Shown here: in pieces, positions 1-5,498 of the stretch
Position numbering within the stretch: the first letter of the stretch is position 1
Layout: every line of letters begins with the position of its first letter
Source of the DNA: Bifidobacteriaceae bacterium
GTDB taxonomy: Bacteria; Actinomycetota; Actinomycetes; Actinomycetales; WQXJ01
Assembly: GCA_031278075.1 (NCBI GenBank)
Contig: JAITLE010000104.1
Location: 1-8,180, forward strand
Direction of reading: 5' to 3'
DNA: 8,180 nt
Notes under the pieces: generated by a model
Database searches by the model: none
Seen by the model: only the letters and a program-made list of their open reading frames with translations
What the model was told of the DNA's origin: nothing
Made by a program: the position numbers and the translations under genes

Positions 1-104
1 TCTTTTGGCCTATTTGTGGGCCCCTCCCGAGTTTTTTTGGGGTGTTTTGACTACTGTCGTGTGATCTAACGATGTGTCAGAGGCCTAGGCGCGTGGCGGG
101 CAGG

Positions 105-149
105 CACAAAAGTCGCCAAAACTCGGCTTCGGGGACACAAAAGTCGCCA
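105..149. repeat. Pair of 14-bp direct repeats (CACAAAAGTCGCCA)
   Basis: The sequence CACAAAAGTCGCCA occurs exactly at 105-118 and again at 136-149, 31 bp apart. The intervening bases include CTCGGCTTCGGGG. The AT-containing core stands out against the surrounding GC-rich DNA. Read on the minus strand the core is TGGCGACTTTTGTG. The pair could be a binding site for a dimeric protein or part of a dispersed intergenic repeat; the window contains no third copy. Confidence 0.7.
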
Positions 150-205
150 TTCTTCGCTTGTCGCGGCGTGACAGCGGTGGGCTGGGCCACCCGACCGACC
201 CGGCT

Positions 206-298
206 ACCGGTCCAACCACCGGTTCGGCCGCCGACCAGAGCACCGGTCCAGCCACCGGCCCGGCCACAGCTCCGCTCACCGGCTCGACCCGGCTGTTC
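206..298. repeat. 36-bp imperfect tandem repeats
   Basis: Two 36-bp units lie head to tail at 206-241 and 242-277. Both begin ACCGGTCCARCCACCGG. A third, partial unit starts at 278 (ACCGGCTCGACCCGG). The ACCGGT palindrome recurs. The period is a multiple of three and the frames encode Gly/Pro/Thr- or Gly/Pro/Val-type repeats, but neither frame has a credible gene context, so I call it non-coding or remnant. Confidence 0.65.
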
Positions 299-387
299 AC
301 GGTCACTTGTTTTGGCGGTGGTGGCGTCGGTGTGGTTGACGGTGTGGTTGGTGGCGTGGGGGTGGGGCCGGCGTCACCGCGCGGGGG

Positions 388-461
388 CAGCGCGATCCGC
401 GGCGTCGACGGGACCGCTCCGGGTCAGCGCGATCCGCCTGGTCGACGGGACCGCTCGGGTT
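388..461. repeat. 37-bp tandem duplication
   Basis: Two head-to-tail copies lie at 388-424 and 425-461. Each has CAGCGCGATCCGC followed by a 3-bp variable patch (GGC or CTG), then GTCGACGGGACCGCTC. The first 32 positions are otherwise identical, which suggests a recent duplication. The 37-bp period is not a multiple of three, so it would shift any reading frame; this fits non-coding DNA. Confidence 0.75.
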
Positions 462-649
462 CGCAGGGCCACGCCGCGGCCTGGACACACCCCAGCGCGG
501 CCACCCGACAAGGGGCCAACACATCAACGGTGGGCGAACGTCATGATTGCCCAGGTCAACCACCCTGTGGCACCGAGCCCGCGCCCGAGTCACCGGCCAA
601 GGCGCACTGCCGTCGGCCAAATCACACGGCGACCGGCAAAGGGCCCGGG

Positions 650-670
650 CGGCGCCCCAGCTAGGCGCCG
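650..670 (-). terminator. Possible terminator hairpin after the MFS gene
   Basis: CGGCGCC (650-656) and GGCGCCG (664-670) form a perfect 7-bp stem around a 7-nt loop. It lies about 29 nt downstream of the minus-strand MFS stop codon (699-701). There is no T-tract, as is common for hairpin terminators in high-GC actinobacteria. Confidence 0.4.
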
Positions 671-698
671 ACCAGGCCGCATTGGCGAACCCGCACCG

Positions 699-1916
699 TC
701 AGAGCCGGAGCGCCGCGCCGCGCTGGGCGCGCGCCACCGGGCGAGCGCTGAACAGCGCGATCACGGTGGCCACCGCCCCGGCGGCCGCCACCGTGACGAA
801 GCCGGCCCTATACGACACGCTCTCGATCAACTGGCCAGCCAGCACCGAACCCACCGACACCCCGATCCCCAGCGAGCACGAGACCCAAGCCAACCCCTCT
901 GTCAGCCGGCCCGCCGGCACCAGCGACTGGATCAGCGTGTTCAGGTTGACCAAGGTCGGCGCGATCGTGAACCCCGCCGCGAACCCGCCGAACGCGAGGA
1001 ACAGCGCCCCATGCGCGAATGGCAGCAGCGCGGTCGCAGCTGCCAACAGAGCCAGCACCACGACCCACCGGCGAACTGTCGAGCTGACCCAGTTGCGGGT
1101 CCCGTAGCCCAGACCACCGATCGCGGACCCAAGCGACACCGCCGCCAGCACCGGCCCTGACAGCCCTTGGTTACCCCACGCCTCCGTCGCGGCCACCACG
1201 GCCACGTCGGTGGCGCCGAACAGCCAACCGACCATGACGGTGACCAGCGCCACTGCCGCGACACCAGGCAACATCAATAGCGCCTTTTCCGCATGGCGCT
1301 GGGCCGCGACTCGTCCAACCGGCGGCTCTGTGGCCCGCAACGAATAGAACCAGACCGCTCCGCCCGCCCCTAGCACCACAGGCGCCACAAGGCCGGCGGC
1401 CGGCGCCACCTGGGTGGCCAGCAACGTGGCCGCCACCGGCCCAATCACAAAGGTCAGCTCGTCAAGCGTCGATTCCAGCGAGAACGCCGTGTGCAGCTTC
1501 CGCGCATCGCGCAGCACGTGGTTCCAGCGCGAGCGCACCATCGCCCCGGGCGCTCCCGCGAACAGCCCGGCCACGATTGTCGCGGGGAACAGCGTCCATG
1601 CGGGCGCTCGGACCGATCCGAGCACAACCAATCCCGCCAGGCTCCCCGCCGAGATGATCGCCGCCGGCAGCATCACCCGCCGTTGCCCGAACCGGTCCAC
1701 CAGGTTCGAGATCCCTGCCGCGCCGAGCGCCCATGACACCGCGTTGGCGGCCGCCACCGCGCCAGCCAGCGCGTACGAATCGTATTGCGCCTCCACCATC
1801 AGCACCATCCCGATCCCCATCATGGAACCGCCCGAACGCGCGACCAGACCGGCCACACAAAACGCCGCAGCCCCGGGGACTTTGAACAGTTGACCGTACA
1901 CACCCAAAGCCGTCAC
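699..1916 (-). CDS. MFS-type membrane transporter
   Basis: This encodes a predicted 405-residue polytopic inner-membrane transporter of the major facilitator superfamily, with about twelve hydrophobic segments in two halves. A motif-A-like loop DRFGQRR lies near residues 74-80, between TM2 and TM3. A hydrophilic stretch around the middle (RATEPPVGRVAAQRHAEK) fits the central cytoplasmic loop. The substrate cannot be read from the sequence; an efflux role is only a guess from the family. I start it at GTG 1916 because GGAG lies 5 nt upstream and the hydrophobic MFS N-terminus begins right after. An open extension to 2165 is Gly/Arg-rich, overlaps the likely -10 box and runs through a repeat, so it is rejected. 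The gene is divergent from the Nudix gene. MFS identity is secure; function is open. Confidence 0.88.
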   Translation of the reverse strand: MTALGVYGQLFKVPGAAAFCVAGLVARSGGSMMGIGMVLMVEAQYDSYALAGAVAAANAVSWALGAAGISNLVDRFGQRRVMLPAAIISAGSLAGLVVLGSVRAPAWTLFPATIVAGLFAGAPGAMVRSRWNHVLRDARKLHTAFSLESTLDELTFVIGPVAATLLATQVAPAAGLVAPVVLGAGGAVWFYSLRATEPPVGRVAAQRHAEKALLMLPGVAAVALVTVMVGWLFGATDVAVVAATEAWGNQGLSGPVLAAVSLGSAIGGLGYGTRNWVSSTVRRWVVVLALLAAATALLPFAHGALFLAFGGFAAGFTIAPTLVNLNTLIQSLVPAGRLTEGLAWVSCSLGIGVSVGSVLAGQLIESVSYRAGFVTVAAAGAVATVIALFSARPVARAQRGAALRL

Positions 1917-1954
1917 CTCCGCTCCGGAGGCACGGGGAAGTGAGGCACCGGCCA

Positions 1955-1960
1955 ATTCTA
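1955..1960 (-). promoter_or_regulatory. Candidate -10 box for the MFS gene
   Basis: TAGAAT on the minus strand matches five of six bases of TATAAT and stands out in very GC-rich DNA. It lies 38 bases upstream of the proposed GTG, giving a predicted leader of about 30 nt that contains the SD. I cannot find a good -35 at 16-18 bp. Confidence 0.5.
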
Positions 1961-2020
1961 TGCCCCGCCTGTGGCTTTCCTGGCCGCTGTGTTTATGCAC
2001 GATGCCGACGTCTTCCCCCC

Positions 2021-2215
2021 GCTCGTCCCTCCCGCACCAGCCCCCGCGCGCGCCACGTCCAAGCTCACGCACGCCCCACCCCAACCCCGCTCGTCCCACC
2101 CGCCCCAGCTCCCGCGCGCCCCACCCCGACCCGCGCTCCCCTATCCCAACCCCCGCTCGTCCCACGTCAACCCGCGCTCACTCGCATCCTGCCTCGCCTG
2201 GCCATCGCTTTGACG
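2021..2215. repeat. Decayed 66-68 bp tandem repeats, C-rich on plus strand
   Basis: GCTCGTCCC recurs at 2021, 2089 and 2155, marking units of 68 and 66 bp followed by a diverged third unit. Units 1 and 2 share a CCCGCNCCAGC segment and a CCGCGCGC-type stretch. The plus strand is strikingly C-rich. On the minus strand, runs of three or more G separated by short loops (for example over 2074-2106) fit a G-quadruplex pattern. The repeats lie between the two divergent start sites. Confidence 0.6.
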
Positions 2216-2259
2216 CCCGGGGCGCCACGCTGTTTGCGCCACCAAGCGCCCGAGATGAC

Positions 2260-2272
2260 TACGGTTGGTGTG
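2260..2272 (+). promoter_or_regulatory. -10 box placed for a leaderless start
   Basis: TACGGT at 2260-2265 fits the actinobacterial -10 pattern TAnnnT. It is followed by six bases and then the proposed GTG at 2272, the spacing expected when transcription begins at the start codon. There is no SD before this GTG, which agrees with leaderless translation. A TTGCGC at 2234-2239 is a weak -35 with a long 20-bp spacer. A 6-codon mini-frame from ATG 2255 also ends overlapping this GTG (GTGA), a less likely alternative explanation. Confidence 0.45.
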
Positions 2273-3264
2273 TGAACACGCCCCTCACCGTGGCAGTCAT
2301 CCCCGGCAACGCCCCACTGATCGCCGTGCACGAGTCGGACGCCCTCGCCCCAGCATCCTCACCGCCTAGCTCCGCCACCCAGCCCAAGCCAACCGACTCA
2401 CCAGCCCAAACCGACACGCACCCCCGCTCCGCCACGCCGTCCACACCAACCGCCGCGCCGCTCAGCCCCGCCGCGCAGCGCCAACGGAGCCCGGGTGAAC
2501 TGCTTCCCCGCGCCGTGAGCTGGTCCGCCGTGGCGGAGGTCGCCCCCGTGGGCGAAGGTGTGGTCGTGGCCATCTACCCGGATGACGCGCCCGCACCAGC
2601 TGGGTGCCGCTGGGCGCCTGCCCGAGCTGCGTTGGCGCAGCTCACCGCGCCAGACCAAGCGTCGGCGTCGCGGGCGATCGCGGTGGCGAATTGGCGACTG
2701 CGCGGCGGCTTTTGTCCCGCTTGCGGCGGCCTGGTGGCCCCCGAGTGGAATCCGGGCGGATGGCGCTGCCGGCGTGAGGGCACGCCCGTGTTTCCGCGCA
2801 CTGACCCGTGTGTCATCACCGCGGTGCTGGACGGATCCGACCGCCTGTTGCTGAGTCACGCGTCGAATCACCCCGAAGGGATGTACACCCTGGTGGCAGG
2901 CTTCGTCGAGGCGGGCGAGTCGCTAGAGGACGCGGTCCAACGCGAGACCCTCGAAGAGGTCGGCGTCCCGATCGCGGCGATGCGTTTCATCCGCTCGCAA
3001 CCGTGGCCGTTCCCTGGATCTTTGATGGCCTCCTTTGTGGCGTTGGCAGCCGACACCAGGATCATTGTCGACGGCGCTGAGATCACCGACGCCCGCTGGT
3101 TCACCCCACCGGAACTGGCCGCGGCGGAGCAGGCGGGCGAACTCGCCCTCCCCATGCCCTACTCGGTTGCGCGCCAAACCATCGAGGCGTGGCGCACCGG
3201 CGAGCTGACCTGGCACTCCACCCCACCGCCCCACCCCGACCCCACCCACCGCGCCAACTCGTAA
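2272..3264 (+). CDS. nudC: NudC-type NAD(H) pyrophosphatase (Nudix hydrolase)
   Basis: The family hydrolyses NAD(H) to NMN(H) and AMP and, in studied members, removes NAD caps from RNA 5' ends; it acts in the cytoplasm. In this 330-residue product a zinc-ribbon part has C148-P-A-C151 and C166. The Nudix box occupies 210-232 and fits G-x5-E-x7-RE-x2-EE-x-G. The NADH-pyrophosphatase signature SQPWPFP follows at 242-248, which separates NudC from other Nudix enzymes. The fourth zinc cysteine is absent: the position three after C166 is Glu. Residues about 24-75 form a Pro/Ser/Thr/Ala-rich stretch that looks disordered, and the last 15 residues are also Pro-rich. I chose GTG 2272 from the -10 box spacing and because upstream in-frame ATGs lie in repeat DNA. 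The gene converges on the DUF2335-like gene. Family assignment is secure; the start is moderately sure. Confidence 0.9.
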   Translation: MNTPLTVAVIPGNAPLIAVHESDALAPASSPPSSATQPKPTDSPAQTDTHPRSATPSTPTAAPLSPAAQRQRSPGELLPRAVSWSAVAEVAPVGEGVVVAIYPDDAPAPAGCRWAPARAALAQLTAPDQASASRAIAVANWRLRGGFCPACGGLVAPEWNPGGWRCRREGTPVFPRTDPCVITAVLDGSDRLLLSHASNHPEGMYTLVAGFVEAGESLEDAVQRETLEEVGVPIAAMRFIRSQPWPFPGSLMASFVALAADTRIIVDGAEITDARWFTPPELAAAEQAGELALPMPYSVARQTIEAWRTGELTWHSTPPPHPDPTHRANS

Positions 3265-3347
3265 ACCGCCCCGCAATCAGGCGAGCGGCTGCCTCATGGC
3301 GACCAGGGTGTCGAAGGCGGGGAGCCGATAGCGAGCTGGGCCTCCGT

Positions 3348-3380
3348 GCGGCGCCAGCCGCCCGCGGCGGATGGCGCCGC
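3348..3380. terminator. Strong hairpin between convergent genes
   Basis: GCGGCGCCA (3348-3356) and TGGCGCCGC (3372-3380) form a perfect 9-bp stem. Within the 15-nt loop GCCGC and GCGGC could pair further. It starts 9 nt after the stop of the minus-strand DUF2335-like gene and lies 84 nt beyond the plus-strand Nudix stop, so it could end both transcripts. No T-tract is present. Confidence 0.6.
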
Positions 3381-3388
3381 TGACTTGC

Positions 3389-3772
3389 TCACGAGGCCGG
3401 AGCCCCTGCGTCATCGTCGCGGCCTGTGACCTTCCCGTCACGGTTGAACGCGTTCTTCACACTGACCACAATCTGCGGGGCGACACCCGCGGCACCGATG
3501 AGCGCGACCGCTAGGCCGGCCGCCGGCTGCCCAGCGATCGCGAGCGGAACGGCAGCGCCGACGAGCGCCAGCGGCAAGCACGCAGTGATCACGAACGCAG
3601 CGGCGTAGGCCCGGGAGTCTCGGCGGTTACTGGCTATGACCGCCGCGTTGACGTCTTCTGCCATGCGCAGTATCCGTTCCGCGGCACCAGGCAGAACCTG
3701 CTCATAGGCGGCGAAGTCGGCTGGCGCTGGCAGCGGACCCGCGTGGCTGGAAAGAGAGACTTGCCTGATCAG
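3389..3772 (-). CDS. DUF2335-like membrane protein, non-standard start or frameshift
   Basis: The product resembles DUF2335 membrane proteins, whose function is unknown. From the proposed CTG (residue 1), the family hallmark GPLPAPADFAAYEQVLPGAAER covers residues 12-33. Two hydrophobic segments lie near 57-80 and 84-104, joined by AGQPAAG. A charged tail follows. The hallmark must be translated, yet this frame has no ATG, GTG or TTG between it and the preceding small ORF's stop. CTG 3772 overlaps that stop as CTGA, like the usual ATGA coupling. Alternatives are a -1 frameshift or an indel at the C6 run in the preceding ORF, or a start far upstream (GTG 3847 or ATG 4012). The upstream extension of this frame has only about half G/C-ending codons, against about 85% for the overlapping ORF, so I think it is a shadow. 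The family call is fairly sure; the start is not. Confidence 0.65.
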   Translation of the reverse strand: MIRQVSLSSHAGPLPAPADFAAYEQVLPGAAERILRMAEDVNAAVIASNRRDSRAYAAAFVITACLPLALVGAAVPLAIAGQPAAGLAVALIGAAGVAPQIVVSVKNAFNRDGKVTGRDDDAGAPAS

Positions 3773-3972
3773 CGGTTGGAGCTGGGGGGTTCCTCGTCCG
3801 CTTGCGTGAGCATCGCTGATCTGATCGCCGCTCCCGTCATCCGCCACGATTCCGCGATCATGTTCAGCTCCTGGCGCTCGCGGCTCCAGCGCGCCATCTG
3901 ACCGCGCGGGTCCACGATCATCTTGGTTCCGTCGGCCACGCCTTGGATCATCGCCTGAGTGATGGTCATCAT
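3769..3972 (-). CDS. Small hypothetical protein upstream of the DUF2335-like gene
   Basis: I do not recognise this 67-residue product. It is hydrophilic, Met-rich and probably helical. It starts MMTITQAMIQGVADG, has a basic middle with WSRERQE near residues 29-35, and no membrane segment or signal peptide. Coding status is supported by codon use: about 57 of 67 codons end in G or C. The start is chosen at ATG 3972 because AAGGGA lies just upstream; GTG 3993 would add seven residues but has a weaker SD. Its TGA overlaps a CTG in the next gene's frame. Its second-last part encodes EEPP over a GAGGAA plus C6 run, where one extra base, or a -1 slip, would fuse it to the DUF2335-like protein, giving a product of about 195-202 residues. 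It may therefore be that protein's true N-terminal part. Confidence 0.6.
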   Translation of the reverse strand: MMTITQAMIQGVADGTKMIVDPRGQMARWSRERQELNMIAESWRMTGAAIRSAMLTQADEEPPSSNR

Positions 3973-4008
3973 CAGTCCCTTCGTGGTGGTCACGTCCGGC
4001 TTGGGGGT

Positions 4009-4083
4009 TCATGCGGGTGAATCGCCGGTCGCTACGCAATTCACGTTACACGACTCACACGACTCGGCTGGGCATCCGGTCAT
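4009..4083 (-). CDS. Cys-rich 24-residue mini-ORF with perfect SD
   Basis: This is a 24-codon frame from ATG 4083 to TGA 4009. It has AAGGAG at 4090-4095 on the minus strand, exactly six bases before the ATG: the best SD in the window after that of the surface-protein gene. The peptide has four cysteines at residues 4, 9, 12 and 16 (C-x4-C-x2-C-x3-C) within a small polar sequence. It has no hydrophobic leader. It lies just upstream of the 67-residue ORF and may be the first cistron of the same transcript. It could be a small metal- or redox-binding peptide, a leader peptide that controls the genes below through cysteine codons, or a modified-peptide precursor. A function cannot be assigned. 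Its TGA also overlaps an ATG (4012) in the DUF2335 frame. Confidence 0.45.
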   Translation of the reverse strand: MTGCPAESCESCNVNCVATGDSPA

Positions 4084-4122
4084 TGAAGACTCCTTGCGGG
4101 GATTCGGGAAGCGTTCTCGGTC

Positions 4123-4128
4123 ACGCTA
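4123..4128 (-). promoter_or_regulatory. Weak -10 candidate for the 4083-3389 cluster
   Basis: TAGCGT on the minus strand fits TAnnnT and would place the transcript start near 4116, about 20 nt before the SD at 4095-4090. No convincing -35 box is seen at 17-18 bp. Confidence 0.3.
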
Positions 4129-4172
4129 CCGCAGGGGCAGACCGGTCCGCCAGCCCGGGGGCTGCTGGGGCC

Positions 4173-4185
4173 GCGCCCTGGGCGC
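4173..4185. other. GC-rich quasi-palindrome
   Basis: GCGCCC and GGGCGC flank a single T, making a near-perfect palindrome in the 161-bp gap between the PIN remnant and the Cys-rich ORF. It may be a terminator for the remnant or a protein-binding site. The rest of the gap shows only a weak -10 box. Confidence 0.3.
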
Positions 4186-4244
4186 CCGCCGAGCGGGTTT
4201 GGCGTGGCCGTTGGCCGGATGCTTGCACGCGGTGCAGACCCCGG

Positions 4245-4454
4245 CTAAGGCGGCAGAAGCAGGCGAACCCGGGCGGTGAACCCGGGCGCTCGGGCGATGG
4301 CCAAGGCCGCGAGGACGTCGCTCGCCGAGCGTTCGGGGTTCCGCAGAGCGACGGACCCTTCGACGACCACGGCGGTCATCCTGGCCTCTTCTTGGCCGAG
4401 CAACCCAAGAAGGAACTCGCCAGGCGACATCACGGCCAATCGGAACTCAGCCAT
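4245..4454 (-). pseudogene. C-terminal remnant of a PIN-domain toxin (PIN_3 type)
   Basis: The 69-residue frame resembles the C-terminal tail of actinobacterial PIN-domain toxins. SPGEFLLGLLG at residues 10-20 matches the usual SPDEFLL-type motif. It is followed by a helix with ALRNP (36-40), then SASDVLAALA and a closing PGFTARVR (58-64), all in the family order. The acidic catalytic PIN domain, which should occupy the first ~110-130 residues of a ~180-residue protein, is missing. Upstream of the ATG lie only 66 bases before ispH, including a terminator hairpin. No partner antitoxin is visible. Intact PIN toxins are RNases; this piece should be inactive. It is probably the stub of a deleted toxin-antitoxin locus. 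A stand-alone 69-residue gene is possible but less likely. Assignment rests on remembered family patterns. Confidence 0.6.
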
Positions 4455-4472
4455 GCGGCAGCCCCGACCCGA

Positions 4473-4494
4473 CCCGGCTAGTCCTTCAGCCGGG
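4473..4494 (-). terminator. Terminator hairpin after ispH
   Basis: CCCGGCT (4473-4479) and AGCCGGG (4488-4494) form a perfect 7-bp stem with an 8-nt loop, 27 nt past the ispH stop codon. There is no T-tract. It separates ispH from the PIN remnant. Confidence 0.6.
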
Positions 4495-4520
4495 CCGCGT
4501 CCCCGCCAGCTTCCGGCCCT

Positions 4521-5498
4521 TCATGCCCGGTGCGGCAGCTGCGGCACCACCATTCCCGCCGCCGTCATGTCCAGCCTGAGTTCCCGCGGCAGCGCGAACG
4601 CCAACGCGTCCGATTCGCTGGCCACCTGCTCCACATCCTCGAACCCCAGGCCGGCGAGCCGCTCCAGCACCTCGCCGACCAGCACCTCTGGCACCGACGC
4701 GCCCGAGGTCAGCCCCACAGTGCCCGCGCCGTCCAGCCATCCCGGGTCGATCTCCGCCGCCGAGTCCACCCGGAAAGCCACCCGCGCCCCGGCCCGCAAC
4801 GCGACCTCCACGAGCCGCACCGAGTTCGACGAATTCGCCGACCCCACCACGATCACCACATCCGCCAGCGCCGCGATCTGTTTGACGGCGCCTTGCCGGT
4901 TCTGCGTGGCGTAGCAGATGTCGTCCGAGGGCGGGTCGATCAACCCCCCGAACCGCGCCCGCAACCGTTCCACTGTGGCCATGGTCTCATCCACTGACAG
5001 CGTCGTCTGGGTCAGCCACGCCATTCGCGCGTCGGCGGGCGCGTCCAGCGCGTCCACCTCTTCCGGTGTGCCGATCACCCGGATCGCATCGGGCGCCTCG
5101 CCCGCGGTCCCTTCGACTTCTTCATGCCCTTGGTGCCCGATCAACACCACCGTCAAGCCTCGCCCCGCGAACTTCGCCACCTCTTTGTGCACCTTGGTGA
5201 CCAGCGGACATGTCGCGTCGATCACCCGCAGCGACCGCCGTTCCGCCTCCGCGCGCACGCCCGGCGCCACCCCGTGCGCCGAGAAGATCACCCGCGCCCC
5301 CTCCGGCACCTCGTCCAGTTCGCGCACGAACACCGCGCCCGCCCGTTCGAGTTGGTCCACCACGTGTTTGTTGTGCACAATCTGTTTGCGCACGTAGATC
5401 GGCGCGCCGTACAGGTCCAGCGCGCGTTCCACCGTGGCGACGGCCCTGTCCACACCCGCGCAGTAGCCGCGTGGCGCGGCCAACAGCACGCGTCCCAT
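4521..5498 (-). CDS. ispH: 4-hydroxy-3-methylbut-2-enyl diphosphate reductase IspH (LytB)
   Basis: IspH is the last enzyme of the MEP isoprenoid pathway: a cytoplasmic [4Fe-4S] protein reducing HMBPP to IPP and DMAPP. The 325-residue length is typical. The cluster ligands C13 (GYCAGV), C97 (DATCPLV) and C195 (DICYATQNRQ) are all present. So are the substrate-binding histidines H42 (IVHNKHVV), H75 (FSAHGV) and H125 within GHQGHEEVEG, the catalytic Glu of that segment (E127), TQTTLSVD at 163-170, the SANSSNS loop (220-226) and GLTSGAS (262-268). The ATG shares its A with the stop of the upstream SRPBCC gene (TGATG), so translation is probably coupled. GGAGG lies rather far upstream, about 13 nt. 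A hairpin ends the unit. The enzyme looks intact and active. Confidence 0.97.
   Translation of the reverse strand: MGRVLLAAPRGYCAGVDRAVATVERALDLYGAPIYVRKQIVHNKHVVDQLERAGAVFVRELDEVPEGARVIFSAHGVAPGVRAEAERRSLRVIDATCPLVTKVHKEVAKFAGRGLTVVLIGHQGHEEVEGTAGEAPDAIRVIGTPEEVDALDAPADARMAWLTQTTLSVDETMATVERLRARFGGLIDPPSDDICYATQNRQGAVKQIAALADVVIVVGSANSSNSVRLVEVALRAGARVAFRVDSAAEIDPGWLDGAGTVGLTSGASVPEVLVGEVLERLAGLGFEDVEQVASESDALAFALPRELRLDMTAAGMVVPQLPHRA

Larger units (their letters stand above)
1..698. other. Gene-free left flank with short direct repeats
   Basis: I see no convincing gene in this stretch. The open frames on both strands translate to Arg/Pro/Gly-rich shadow-like sequence without recognisable domains. 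The first 75 bases are noticeably more AT-rich than the rest of the window, with a T7 run at 32-38, but no clean hairpin precedes that run. A TTGACT at 47-52 resembles a -35 box but has no good -10 partner. The region contains three separate repeat sets, listed individually, and a hairpin at 650-670. It may be decayed DNA or a non-coding spacer left of the MFS gene. Confidence 0.6.
1917..2271. other. Divergent intergenic region between MFS and Nudix genes
   Basis: No gene is credible in these 355 bases. The left end holds the MFS leader and its -10 box, the middle holds C-rich tandem repeats, and the right end holds the probable Nudix promoter. Open frames through it are long only because the repeat lacks stops; their translations are Pro/Arg/Ser-rich with no domain. 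Confidence 0.65.

Noticed and set aside
21..42. CCCC...GGGG around the T7 run as a terminator
   Set aside because: The stem is only four pairs with the T-run in the loop, so it does not have terminator geometry.
85..306. Minus-strand 73-codon frame covering the 14-bp and 36-bp repeats
   Set aside because: Its sequence is a translation of repeats (GPVAGPV type) with no SD or family resemblance.
72..1160. Long plus-strand open frame across the left flank and the MFS gene
   Set aside because: The product is Arg/Pro-rich with no domain and most of it is antisense to the well-supported MFS gene.
1917..2165. N-terminal extension of the MFS protein to ATG 2165
   Set aside because: It is Gly/Arg-rich, overlaps the likely -10 box and repeat DNA, while GTG 1916 has a good SD and fits the family N-terminus.
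1960..2271. N-terminal extension of the Nudix protein to ATG 1960
   Set aside because: It runs through the C-rich tandem repeats, gives Pro/Ser/Arg-rich sequence, and overlaps the divergent promoter region.
3277..3397. Minus-strand 38-codon frame after the DUF2335-like gene (ends RYRLPAFDTLVAMRQPLA)
   Set aside because: It reads like protein and uses G/C-ending codons, but has no start and contains the strong hairpin that explains the base pattern; no family is recognised.
3773..4039. Upstream extension of the DUF2335 frame (ATG 4039 or 4012, GTG 3847)
   Set aside because: About half of its codons end in A or T, against about 15% in the overlapping 67-residue ORF, and its Asp/His/Arg-rich product looks like a shadow. 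It is kept only as an alternative because ATG 4012 overlaps the mini-ORF stop.
4130..4264. Minus-strand stretch with GVCTACKHPANGH, resembling an HNH-nuclease Cys pair
   Set aside because: There is no start or SD, no HNH core, and the match is too short; it could be a decayed fragment but cannot be supported.
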